Of a DNA stretch of 64,000 nt, positions 1 to 7,118 are shown piece after piece. The position numbers and the translations under genes were made by a program. The notes beneath the pieces were generated by a model that saw only the letters and a program-made list of their open reading frames with translations, was not told the origin of the DNA and made no database searches. This DNA comes from Streptomyces echinatus (GTDB lineage: Bacteria > Actinomycetota > Actinomycetes > Streptomycetales > Streptomycetaceae), in contig NZ_JACHJK010000019.1 in the NCBI RefSeq assembly GCF_014203595.1, forward strand, positions 6,344 through 70,343, read 5' to 3'. Within the stretch, counting starts at the first letter, position 1. Each line of letters opens with the position of its first letter.

Positions 1-204
1 CCCCAGGGCGGCACCCAGGGCGGCGGCAACGGCAACACCCAGGGCGGCACCCAGGGCGGCGGCAACGGCAACACCCAGGGCGGCACCCAGGGCGGCGGCA
101 ACGGCAACACCCAGGGCGGCACCCAGGGCGGCGGAGGCGGCAACACCCAGGGCGGCACCCAGGGCGGCGGAGGCGGCAACACCCAGGGCGGCACCCAGGG
201 CTGA
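1..204 (+). CDS. C-terminal end of a Thr/Gln/Gly/Asn tandem-repeat protein (partial)
   Basis: The reading frame is open from the left edge and stops with TGA at 202-204. The 67 visible codons are a 12-residue repeat of the form TQGGTQGGGNGN; the later copies read GGGN instead of GNGN at the end. Five units and a partial sixth are visible, with near-identical DNA (36-bp period), so the array probably grows and shrinks by slippage or unequal recombination. The upstream domain lies outside the window, so no function can be assigned. Low-complexity Gly/Asn/Gln tails of this kind occur on surface or secreted proteins, but that is inference. A strong hairpin follows the stop, which supports this as a true gene end. 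Confidence 0.6.
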   Translation, partial: PQGGTQGGGNGNTQGGTQGGGNGNTQGGTQGGGNGNTQGGTQGGGGGNTQGGTQGGGGGNTQGGTQG

Positions 205-223
205 ACAGTAAAGGGGAAAAGAG

Positions 224-266
224 AGGGCGGCGCCTCGCGGAGACACTCTCCACGAGGCGCCGCCCT
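224..266 (+). terminator. Hairpin terminator after the repeat protein
   Basis: A perfect 14-bp inverted repeat (224-237 with 253-266) encloses a 15-nt loop, starting 20 nt after the TGA of the repeat protein. There is no T-run, as is usual for Streptomyces terminators. Confidence 0.75.
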
Positions 267-860
267 GCCACGTCCACACCACAAGACCCAGCCCGGACAA
301 CGGAAGACCACCACCACACACACCGCCCCCCACCCCCGCGCCCCCACCCCCCGCGACCACCCCCTCACGGCACACACCCCCACCAGCCACCCCGACACCA
401 CGACAAACCGCGCACCGGACTCACCCCGCGACAACCACACAAGGTCTTCCGGCTCCTGCACGGGCGCACACCGCGGCATTCACGGTGTGCACCCTCAAGC
501 CGGCCGGACTCAAAAACCCGCCACCCGGCCGCGTCCCACACCGGCCCGCCAAGCCACCACCCCCACACATGACCCATCCCGCTGCAGCAACAGGCGCGCC
601 CCGCACCCGCCGCGCCCCCTCCACAGACGCATCAGTACCGCGAGGAGAAACCCTCGCAAGACGCGCACGCGCCGCCTTCTACGGTCCGCAACGACCCACA
701 CCCCCCAGGCCGCCCGAGAGCCGACCGGGCACAACGACCCGCACCCCTGACCGCACATCACAGCCCCCGGACACCGGCCGCCACCCACACCAGCCCCGCA
801 GCACCACCCAGGGCCGGCACCGCACCGGCAATTCCCGCAAACAGGCGGCAGGAGCCGACA
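267..860. other. Gene-free, strongly C-rich stretch
   Basis: I find no supportable gene here; the overlapping open frames are by-products of composition. The top strand is extremely rich in C and A: the 60 bases from 301 contain 39 C, 13 A, 8 G and no T. The skew continues through the next gene and ends near 1480. Confidence 0.6.
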
Positions 861-1526
861 ATGGAACCGCCACGGCCGCACAGGCCACGCCGCACAACGC
901 ACCGAAAGACCACAAAACCCATGGGATTGACGCAAGGCCAACGCGTGAAACTGACGCAGGACATCGCACTCGCCGACGCCGTCACAGGCCCCTCACAGAC
1001 CATCATCGGATCCCTGTCCCTGCCGGCCGGCACCACAGGCACCGTGGAACACATCGACCACCAGCCACCCGACAACCACGAAACCCACGAAACCCGCGAA
1101 TACGAACGGCTGACCTCACTCCTCCACGACTACGGCCACACCATGCCCCAAGCCAGCAAAAACCGCCTCAAGGAAGAAATCGCCACCCTCGAACCACACT
1201 GGACCACCCACCAGCAGCGCGACACACCCACAACAATCCGCGTCAAACTCGACAACGGATTCCTCCTCCACAGCACCGACCACACCTGCCTCACCCCCCT
1301 CTACCCCCCCACCCCCACCCCACGAAAAGGCACCCCACACCCAACCAGCCCACAGAACACACCGCACACACTCCCGACACGAACCACAAACCCAAAGCAC
1401 ACACACCGGGACCCCCCCCAACGAACAACCACCCCACCGAAACACACAGTCACACGCAGCCGGACAACAAAGCGGCAGGCATGTCTGATGCCGTCGGCTC
1501 GAGGACCTTCTCGGCGGGCCCGTTAG
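861..1526 (+). CDS. Hypothetical protein with low-complexity C-terminal tail
   Basis: 221 residues. An AGGAG ribosome binding site at 850-854, 6 nt before the ATG at 861, favours this start; an in-frame ATG at 921 (MGLTQGQRVKL) has no good site. Residues about 20-155 look like a folded domain: a first part with the motif LPAGTTGTVEHID, a charged helical stretch (YERLTSLLHDYG, KNRLKEEIATLE), then IRVKLDNGFLLHSTD. The last 65 or so residues are Pro/Thr/His-rich low complexity and may be non-conserved or read-through. Codon choice follows the local C/A-rich bias rather than normal Streptomyces usage, which hints at foreign origin. I do not recognise the family. Confidence 0.5.
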   Translation: MEPPRPHRPRRTTHRKTTKPMGLTQGQRVKLTQDIALADAVTGPSQTIIGSLSLPAGTTGTVEHIDHQPPDNHETHETREYERLTSLLHDYGHTMPQASKNRLKEEIATLEPHWTTHQQRDTPTTIRVKLDNGFLLHSTDHTCLTPLYPPTPTPRKGTPHPTSPQNTPHTLPTRTTNPKHTHRDPPQRTTTPPKHTVTRSRTTKRQACLMPSARGPSRRAR

Positions 1527-1572
1527 CGCTCGCCTTGGCTAAAGCCCCGTCCACGAAAGCCGGGGGGCGGGG

Positions 1573-1860
1573 ATGGGGCGGTGCGCAGGTTTTGTCGATG
1601 GGGTAGAGGGCGAGGGCAGAGACAGTGGGTATGCCCTGTTGCTGGGCTCCGGTGCCTCGATCGCTTCGGGAGTGAAGACCGGCTGGGGGGGCGTACAGGA
1701 CCTAATCGGCAAGGTGGCCGCGGCACAGCGGGCGTCGGTACCGGCACCGCCCGCCGACCCGGACGTGGCGCCTGAGCCTCCGACTGGCGGCTCACTGGCC
1801 CGGCAGGCTCGCGACGCCCTCAGTTCCTGTTGCGTGCGCTGTGCCGCACGTAACGGCTAG
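1573..1860 (+). pseudogene. N-terminal fragment of a SIR2-like protein
   Basis: The frame contains YALLLGSGASIASGVKTGW followed by a helical segment (VQDLIGKVAAAQ). This matches the first strand and glycine-rich NAD-binding loop of SIR2-like domains found in many bacterial defence proteins. The similarity stops by about codon 75, after which the frame runs into unrelated sequence and a stop at 1858-1860. The full family is several hundred residues, so only the N-terminal edge of the gene survives. The family call rests on the loop motif alone. Confidence 0.45.
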
Positions 1861-2304
1861 CTGCTCCGCGTCCTCCGCACATTCCGGTATGCAAGTCAGC
1901 CGCCGGAGCACCCCGTACAGCGCGGTCCCGGTCAGACCGTGGAGTGAATCGGAGTTCCGGGCGCCCGTCCTCAGAGGGCGACAGCAGGCGGCGGCCATCC
2001 GCGCACGTGCTGCCAGCGAGTATGGCCTGCATCTCGCTGCTGCTCTCGCCGAGGACAAGGGCGTCCGCCAGTCGCCTCAGGGCGTCGAACGCCTCACAGG
2101 CGGCCCAGAGCCGGCGTCGGCTTGGTCGTCGTCCAGCGCGGGGTCGAGCCCGATGGCGCGGGCTGCCCCCGGGCTGCCCAGGAAAGGGCGGTCGGTTTGC
2201 GAGGCGATGGAAGGCCCGGAGCAGCTCCCATCCGGACCGCGCACCGGAGACCCCCAGTGCAGGAGCGCGCACACGTGCAGTCGTTGGTGCTTGGCGAAGG
2301 CCAC
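1820..2304 (-). pseudogene. Frameshifted hypothetical gene
   Basis: Two minus-strand frames with high third-position GC join near 2110-2125. The first, from 2304 (MAFAKHQRLHVCALLHWG), is coding-like to about 2120. The second then carries CEAFDALRRLADALVLGES and runs to a stop at 1820. The bias jumps cleanly between frames, which points to one gene with a single-base indel. The family is not recognised and the upstream start is uncertain. Confidence 0.35.
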
Positions 2305-2432
2305 AACACCGGCCGGTGCCCCTGTCGTTCGCCCCGGTCACCGTGATGTCAGCGCCGTGAACCTGCCGGCCCGTGCCCTTGCCAGTTCGGCTCCATACGC
2401 TGAGCAGAACCGCAGCGGGACGGTTGCGTGAG

Positions 2433-2732
2433 TTACCGCTGGTCCTGGTCCTGGTTGAGCTCCGCATAGACCATCTCGACCAACTCGTCCGCCTCTGGCG
2501 TTCGGGAGTCGTCGGGAACTTCGTAGTATCCGCCCAGGGTGGTGATCACGTCCTTCTCGGAGTTGTCGTACTCGTGGAGACGGTCTTCCCGCTCCTTGGA
2601 GGTTTCGGGGTGGAGGTTTTGCCACCACCACACCTGGTTCCGGATCTCGTCCTTGGAGAGGGGGCCTTTCAGGACGATGTCTCTGCCCTGGACCTTGCCT
2701 GTGATCCTGAGGGAGTTCGTATCGGTGGCCAT
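2433..2732 (-). CDS. Small hypothetical protein
   Basis: 99 residues starting MATDTNSLRITGKVQGRDI. An AGGAG lies 9 nt before the ATG at 2732. The protein is charged and soluble, with a Trp-rich stretch (NQVWWWQNLHPET) and an acidic C-terminal half ending in a DQDQ tail; no signal peptide or membrane segment is seen. Codon usage is less GC-biased than in the neighbours. The following minus-strand gene is a frameshifted remnant, so any operon is broken. I do not recognise the family. Confidence 0.55.
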   Translation of the reverse strand: MATDTNSLRITGKVQGRDIVLKGPLSKDEIRNQVWWWQNLHPETSKEREDRLHEYDNSEKDVITTLGGYYEVPDDSRTPEADELVEMVYAELNQDQDQR

Positions 2733-2850
2733 GCCCCATGTCTCCTGTCGTCGAAGGGAGCCGCCCTTCCGGGCCTGTCCTGTTCAGGCAGCGCATACCC
2801 AGTGGAGCGCATCCCTCACGGTCCGACCACGCTCGTAGCGAGGTCTCCTC

Positions 2851-3071
2851 CTGACAGAAAGCGTGGGCAGGGGCACGATCACGCGCTGCTCGATGCCGAC
2901 GCGTCCGCCCTGGAGTCCGATGACCCGCTGCTGCCCCAGCACGAAGCGGGGGCCGCGGCGGCCTCGGTCTGGCAGGCAGCAGAGCAGGGCTTTGCAGATG
3001 GACGCCGCGTCAACTTGAGGAAGCGAAGATCACCTCTGGAGTCCTATGCGACAACAAGTCCGCCTACGTGA
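2851..3071 (+). pseudogene. Possible C-terminal gene fragment running into repeat unit A
   Basis: One plus-strand frame has strong third-position GC here (segments DHALLDADASALESDD and SVWQAAEQGFADGRR) and ends with a TGA inside repeat unit A. No start with a ribosome binding site is visible. It may be the tail of a gene carried by the cassette upstream of unit A. Unrecognised and low confidence. Confidence 0.25.
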
Positions 3072-3229
3072 CATGTGTCGTGCTTCGGCTCAGCGAATGT
3101 GCCGAGACTCGGTAGTTGTCACCAACGGCACCGCATAGCCTGCACAGAAACCAGGTCGAAGCAGCCGGGCTGTCACCAGGGAGGCGCTGGAGTTGCCACA
3201 CATCGCCGGTCACTGGCCTTCCTGTCGCC
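3048..3229. repeat. Composite TGTCAC-box repeat, unit A
   Basis: Six boxes occur in order: GCGACAAC at 3048, GTGACA at 3068, then in inverted sense TTGTCACC at 3116, CTGTCACC at 3170, TTGCCACA at 3193 and CTGTCGCC at 3222. Offsets from the first box are 0, 20, 68, 122, 145 and 174. Unit B (3626-3808) has the same architecture with offsets 0, 20, 68, 123, 146 and 175. Intervening sequence is also related, e.g. GGCTCAGCGAAT after the second box in A and GGCTCGCGAAT in B. The pattern resembles multi-box transposon ends or a cassette junction. Confidence 0.7.
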
Positions 3230-3239
3230 GGGGCGCAGT

Positions 3240-3617
3240 GTGACTCGCGACGACCTCATTGCCATGCTCGGCGAGCAGACTCCCGCGTGCGGACCTGCAC
3301 GTAACGCCTTGATCGCCGGGGCTGACTTCGTCGTCTGGGACGGCCTGGTCCCGGCCAACCGGCACGCGGGCGTCTTCCGGGGTCGAATGCACCGCTCCTT
3401 GAAGCGTGGCCGCACGATCTATGGCCTGGCCGAAAGTGTCGACATCCTTCTGCGAGCCGGGGAAGAGCCGCTTCGTACCGGATCCATCGACGCGGTGGAC
3501 AAGTCATCCTGGTTCACGATCTTCCTGAACTCCATGGCGACAGCAGTGGTGGCCTGCTGCGGCGGACGGCGAGCCACCACCATGGAGTGGGCCGTCTCCT
3601 CCGAGTCCGGCGCCTAA
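3240..3617 (+). CDS. Small unknown protein between repeat units A and B
   Basis: 125 residues from a GTG at 3240, only 10 nt after the last box of unit A; an in-frame ATG at 3264 is an alternative start. Coding-type third-position GC runs from there to the TAA at 3615-3617, and unit B begins 8 nt later, so the gene fills the space between the repeats exactly. Visible features are FVVWDGLVPANRHAGVFRGRMHRSLKRG, in which the basic RGRMHRSLKRGR stretch could contact nucleic acid, and a more hydrophobic C-terminal part (FTIFLNSMATAVVACCGG). No family is recognised. Its position is what a cassette gene would show. Confidence 0.55.
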   Translation: MTRDDLIAMLGEQTPACGPARNALIAGADFVVWDGLVPANRHAGVFRGRMHRSLKRGRTIYGLAESVDILLRAGEEPLRTGSIDAVDKSSWFTIFLNSMATAVVACCGGRRATTMEWAVSSESGA

Positions 3618-3625
3618 CCTCGCAG

Positions 3626-3808
3626 GTGACAACAAGCCTGCCTATGTGACAACCATCGCGCTTGGGCTCGCGAATTGAGCCGAAGCAGGATCGTGGTCAC
3701 CGGTAGAGCCGGGTGGCGTGGCGAATGCGGCCGTCCGAAGCAGTGTGGTTGTCACCGACGAGGCACGCGGCTTGTCACCACTGCTCATTCAGCAGCCTTT
3801 CTGTCACC
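3626..3808. repeat. Composite TGTCAC-box repeat, unit B
   Basis: Boxes lie at 3626 (GTGACAAC), 3646 (GTGACAAC), 3694 (TGGTCACC), 3749 (TTGTCACC), 3772 (TTGTCACC) and 3801 (CTGTCACC). Spacing matches unit A to within 1 bp at every step. The end of the minus-strand regulator gene (stop at 3785-3787) lies inside this unit, so the repeat supplies its last codons. Confidence 0.7.
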
Positions 3809-4414
3809 AGTCCGGCGTCCAGCGGCTGGAGGGGTGCGCAGCCGTAGACGTTCTCCTTGAGGCCCGAACATGATCAGATACTCGACCGGTCCGGTGGATC
3901 CGGCGTTTGCGACTCCGTGGGGGATGCGGGTTTCGAACTCGACGACGTCCCCGGCAGTCAGGACGAGGTCCTGGTTGCCGAGTGCGATCCACAACCGCCC
4001 GTACAGGACACACAGCCACTCGTAGCCTTCGTGGGACACCTGGCGGGGCCGCCCGGGCTGCTGCGCGACGGCCGGCAGCACGTGCTTGTGGGCGTGCAGG
4101 CCGCCGACGTACCGGGTCAGCGGCAACACCGCCTTGTCGTCGCCGAAGCTGTGCGGCGCCGCGCTGCGGGGCTCGGCCGCGGGGGCGGGTGCGGTGCCGG
4201 CCAGCTCGTCCAGGGCGACTCCGTATTCCTTGGCCAGATGCAGCACCACCTCCAAGGTGGGCTTGCGTCGGCCGGTCTCGATCCGCGACAGGGTACTGGG
4301 CGAGATGCCGGTCGCGCAGCTGACAGCGGCGAGGGTGACGCCACGGCGCTCGCGCACGGCCCGCAGCCGCGGCCCCATCTCCGCCAGCGTCCGGGTCACG
4401 TCGTCACCTGCCAC
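3785..4414 (-). CDS. XRE-family regulator with C-terminal cupin domain
   Basis: 209 residues. Residues about 10-70 are a helix-turn-helix of the XRE/Cro type (RLRAVRERRGVTLAAVSCATGISPSTLSRIETGRR split over two helices). Residues about 105-185 form a small cupin barrel (HEGYEWLCVLYGRLWIALG, LTAGDVVEFETRIPHGVANAG). This architecture is typical of ligand-sensing repressors of catabolic or detoxification genes. It is divergent from the epoxide hydrolase gene with 145 bp between the starts, so it probably controls that gene and itself. Its 3' end overlaps repeat unit B. The family call is sound; the ligand is unknown. Confidence 0.85.
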   Translation of the reverse strand: MAGDDVTRTLAEMGPRLRAVRERRGVTLAAVSCATGISPSTLSRIETGRRKPTLEVVLHLAKEYGVALDELAGTAPAPAAEPRSAAPHSFGDDKAVLPLTRYVGGLHAHKHVLPAVAQQPGRPRQVSHEGYEWLCVLYGRLWIALGNQDLVLTAGDVVEFETRIPHGVANAGSTGPVEYLIMFGPQGERLRLRTPPAAGRRTGDRKAAE

Positions 4415-4559
4415 CGTCCTCGTTCCTTCCGCCGTGCCGCTTCACCGCTCTTATCCTGCAACCTTGCCAGAATGGCAACGCTGATCGCGCCGAGTGGCCG
4501 CAGCGCCGCATGATCGATGGGTTCCCGCCGGCCGCCCATGAACCGAGGAGAAGGCCCCC

Positions 4560-5546
4560 ATGCGATCCGAGTCGACCGCGTCACTGTGCCACCGCATCGT
4601 CCAGGCCCCAGCCGGGCGCCTGCACCTGGTAGAGCAGGGCACCGGCCCGTTGATCCTGCTCGTGCACGGCTTCCCCGAGTCCTGGTACTCCTGGCGCCAC
4701 CAGCTCCCGGCCCTCGCCGCGGCCGGGTACCGGGCAGTGGCGATCGACGTGCGCGGCTATGGCCGCTCCTCCAAGCCCGCCGCAACCGACGCCTACCGAA
4801 TGCTCGACCTGGTGGAGGACAACGTCGCCGTCGTGCGCGCCCTCGGCGAGGAGAGCTCGGTGATCGTCGGCCACGACTGGGGCTCCAACATCGCCGCTGC
4901 CTCCGCCCTGCTCCACCCCGCAGTCTTTCGCGCGGTCGGCTTGCTGAGCGTCCCGTACGCGCCGCCCGGCGGCCCCCGCCCCACCGACGTCTTCGGCCAG
5001 ATCGGCGGTCCGGAGCAGGAGTTCTACGTCTCCTACTTCCAGGAACCCGGCCGCGCCGAGGCGGAGATCGAGCCCGACGTCCGGAGCTGGCTCGCCGGCT
5101 TCTACGCCGCGTTGTCCGCTGACACCATGCCCGCCCATGACGAGCCCGACCCGCACTTCGTGGCCCTGGGCGGACGGCTGCGCGACCGTTTCCCCGCCGG
5201 CCCGCTCCCGGCATGGTTGAGCGAGGAAGACCTCGACGTCTACGCCGGGGAGTTCGAGCGCACCGGTCTGACCGGCGCCCTCAACCGCTACCGCAACATG
5301 GACCGCGACTGGGAAGACCTCGCCCCGCACCGCGGAGCTCCCATCAAGCAGCCATCCCTGTTCATCGGCGGCGCCCTGGACCCCTCCACCATCTGGATGT
5401 CCGACGCCATCGGCGCCTTCCCCACCACCCTCCCCCGCCTGTCGGCCTCCCACCTCCTGGCAGGCTGCGGCCACTGGATACAGCAGGAACGCCCCGACGA
5501 GGTCAACAGCCTGCTGACCGACTGGCTCGCCACGCTTCAGAACTGA
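4560..5546 (+). CDS. Alpha/beta-fold epoxide hydrolase
   Basis: 328 residues; the ATG at 4560 follows GAGGAGAAGG. The hydrolase core is clear: oxyanion motif HGFPESWYSWRHQLP, nucleophile elbow VGHDWGSN with Asp106, lid-region tyrosines (FYVSYFQEPG), and the C-terminal catalytic His in GCGHWIQQERP. An Asp nucleophile with HGFP and lid Tyr is diagnostic of soluble epoxide hydrolases rather than esterases, and the length is normal. There is no signal peptide, so it is cytoplasmic. It would open epoxides of xenobiotic or lipid origin to vicinal diols. With its divergent XRE-cupin regulator it forms the cargo between repeat unit B and half-unit C. Confidence 0.9.
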   Translation: MRSESTASLCHRIVQAPAGRLHLVEQGTGPLILLVHGFPESWYSWRHQLPALAAAGYRAVAIDVRGYGRSSKPAATDAYRMLDLVEDNVAVVRALGEESSVIVGHDWGSNIAAASALLHPAVFRAVGLLSVPYAPPGGPRPTDVFGQIGGPEQEFYVSYFQEPGRAEAEIEPDVRSWLAGFYAALSADTMPAHDEPDPHFVALGGRLRDRFPAGPLPAWLSEEDLDVYAGEFERTGLTGALNRYRNMDRDWEDLAPHRGAPIKQPSLFIGGALDPSTIWMSDAIGAFPTTLPRLSASHLLAGCGHWIQQERPDEVNSLLTDWLATLQN

Positions 5547-5664
5547 ACCAGACGGGCTACCTGAGCAGCCTGGCGGTGCTTTTCGGATGGGCCGCGCCGA
5601 GGCAGCGCATGCCGGTCTGCTCGGTGATGCCGAACAGTCGCACCGCAAGTACTTCACTACGCCG

Positions 5665-5705
5665 GTGACAACACGCGTGCCTACGTGACAACTACCGTGC
5701 GTCGG
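5665..5705. repeat. Half copy C of the TGTCAC-box repeat
   Basis: GTGACAAC at 5665 and 5685 (20-bp spacing, as in A and B) is followed by the conserved segment GTGCGTCGGCTCAG. The expected inverted boxes further right are missing, so only the first half of the unit is present. It closes the cassette that starts at unit B. Confidence 0.6.
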
Positions 5706-5743
5706 CTCAGAAGAGCGCAGCCGGGCAAAGCAGGAGAAGGGTG

Positions 5744-5925
5744 TCAGTGGTAGAACTCCAGGAAGTCGGTGCGTCCCAGCGTGACTTTTCCCTTCGTGTG
5801 TCGGGGTCGGTCGCGGTACAAGTAGCAGGCGCCGAGTGCGTCGCTGAGGACGTCATGCAGTTCTGCCTCTGCAACGTCGTCGTGTTGGGCGGTGAACAGG
5901 GGCTGTGGGTATGGGGCGTCCAACG
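5744..5925 (-). pseudogene. C-terminal fragment of an unknown protein
   Basis: A minus-strand frame with coding-type bias reads QHDDVAEAELHDVLSDALG then YLYRDRPRHTKGKVTLGRTD and ends LEFYH before the TGA at 5744-5746. There is no start; coding-like sequence just upstream (PTVHELV) is in another frame, so it is truncated and probably frameshifted. Not recognised. Confidence 0.35.
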
Positions 5926-5977
5926 AGCTCGTGCACGGTAGGCGGTGAGACGTCGAGCTCTTGATCGCTGATCATGG

Positions 5978-6371
5978 GTGTGTGGGGTGGGGAATGCGAC
6001 TCGTGCAGCGATCATCAGCGACTGGAGGATCACGGGTCTGTCGGCCGACGTGATTGCAGAACCCGTCGCGGATATAGGACCGTTGTGGCATGAGCGGCAG
6101 CAGGCAAGGCCTGTGTACCGGCCGAGCAAGCGGGCTGTGGGAGCCGGCGCGAAGCACCAGCTGGTGTTCGTCGACCGGCAACTCGCCACCCTCGTGCATC
6201 TCCGCCACGGGTGCCACGCATGACGAGCTGGCCTGCTGGTTCGGCGTGGACCGCTCCACCATCACCCGGGCCATCAGCGAGGTGCGACCCCTGCTTGCCG
6301 AGCGGGGATGCTCCGTCAGCCCGGGGGTTCGTCTCCAGACCTTGGACCCGGTCGTGGACCATCTCGGCTAG
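5978..6371 (+). mobile_element. Truncated, frameshifted IS5-family transposase (N-terminal part)
   Basis: Two frames join near 6205: GAKHQLVFVDRQLATLVHLRHG, then THDELACWFGVDRSTITRA and EVRPLLAERGCSVSPGVR. This is the helix-turn-helix N-terminal region of IS5-type DDE transposases (HTH_Tnp_4). The catalytic DDE domain is absent: the frame meets a TAG at 6369-6371 and unrelated coding sequence follows. It is a dead remnant. Confidence 0.65.
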
Positions 6372-6380
6372 CCGAGGGCG

Positions 6381-7118
6381 AACGACGCGTGGCTTTGGAG
6401 ATCTATCTGGACCGGCACGTCGACGACCCGTGTGCGCCGGTTCTGCGGGCCTTGCGTGAGGGACAGTGGCCGCTGGACGAGGCACGATACGCGGTCGCGC
6501 TGGACGCGCTGGCCTGGCAAGTGGTGCGCACCCAGGCGTTCAGGTCCTTCGATGAACAGGTGGGCCGGCATCTCTTCCCGGCCCTGTGGGCGCAGGAGGC
6601 AGTCGGGTACTGCGAGGAACGGCTGGGCCGGCCGCTGTCGGAGGCGGAGCGGCTGGACGTGTTCTGGACGGCGGTACGGACGGCTCCCGACCCCTCGTTG
6701 ATCGCTGACCCGCGCTCGGTGCTGCGCGCCATGATCCGCGCCTTCGAGCGCACCCGCGACCATCTCGCTGCCCCGGGCCGGCGCCTGGTGCTGCTGCGGT
6801 CGGCCTCGGCTGGTCCTGGCCGACAGCGGAGTGGCCCTGCGCCGCAAGGACGGCACCTTCAGCCTCACTCCCCCGCTGCTGACCGAGACGATCGAGGTCT
6901 TCGCTCCGCTGTCACCGACGTGTCTGCTGATCTCCACACCCCGCGCGCACTACCGCCCTGATCAGGGCCTCACCCGCAAAATCGCCGCCAAGGCCAACGC
7001 CGGGGCAGCAGCCTGGTCCCAGGACGCCGTCTACCGAAAGGTGAGCCCGCCCCCCTCGGAGCAGGTAATCGAAATGCCAGGATGGACGGTCGCGTCCGTC
7101 TTGGCCTCACCGGGGTAG
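6381..7118 (+). pseudogene. Broken DUF4238-like gene
   Basis: Coding-type sequence begins just after the IS5 remnant without a start (VALEIYLDRHVDDPCAPVL, DALAWQVVRTQAFRSF) and continues to about 6800. It then shifts frame to VALRRKDGTFSLTPPLL and FAPLSPTCLLISTP. The order of an all-helical N-terminal part with VLR/L repeats followed by a strand-rich part resembles DUF4238 proteins. The gene is 5'-truncated at the IS boundary and frameshifted near 6800-6830. DUF4238 is a tentative label from memory. Confidence 0.4.

Noticed and set aside
1..204. Tandem repeats as a CRISPR array
   Set aside because: The units are contiguous, in frame and without unique spacers; they encode a protein tail.
485..1606. 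A 373-codon plus-strand frame rich in Pro/His/Thr
   Set aside because: It results from the C/A-rich composition; the frame at 861-1526 has the ribosome binding site and protein-like segments.
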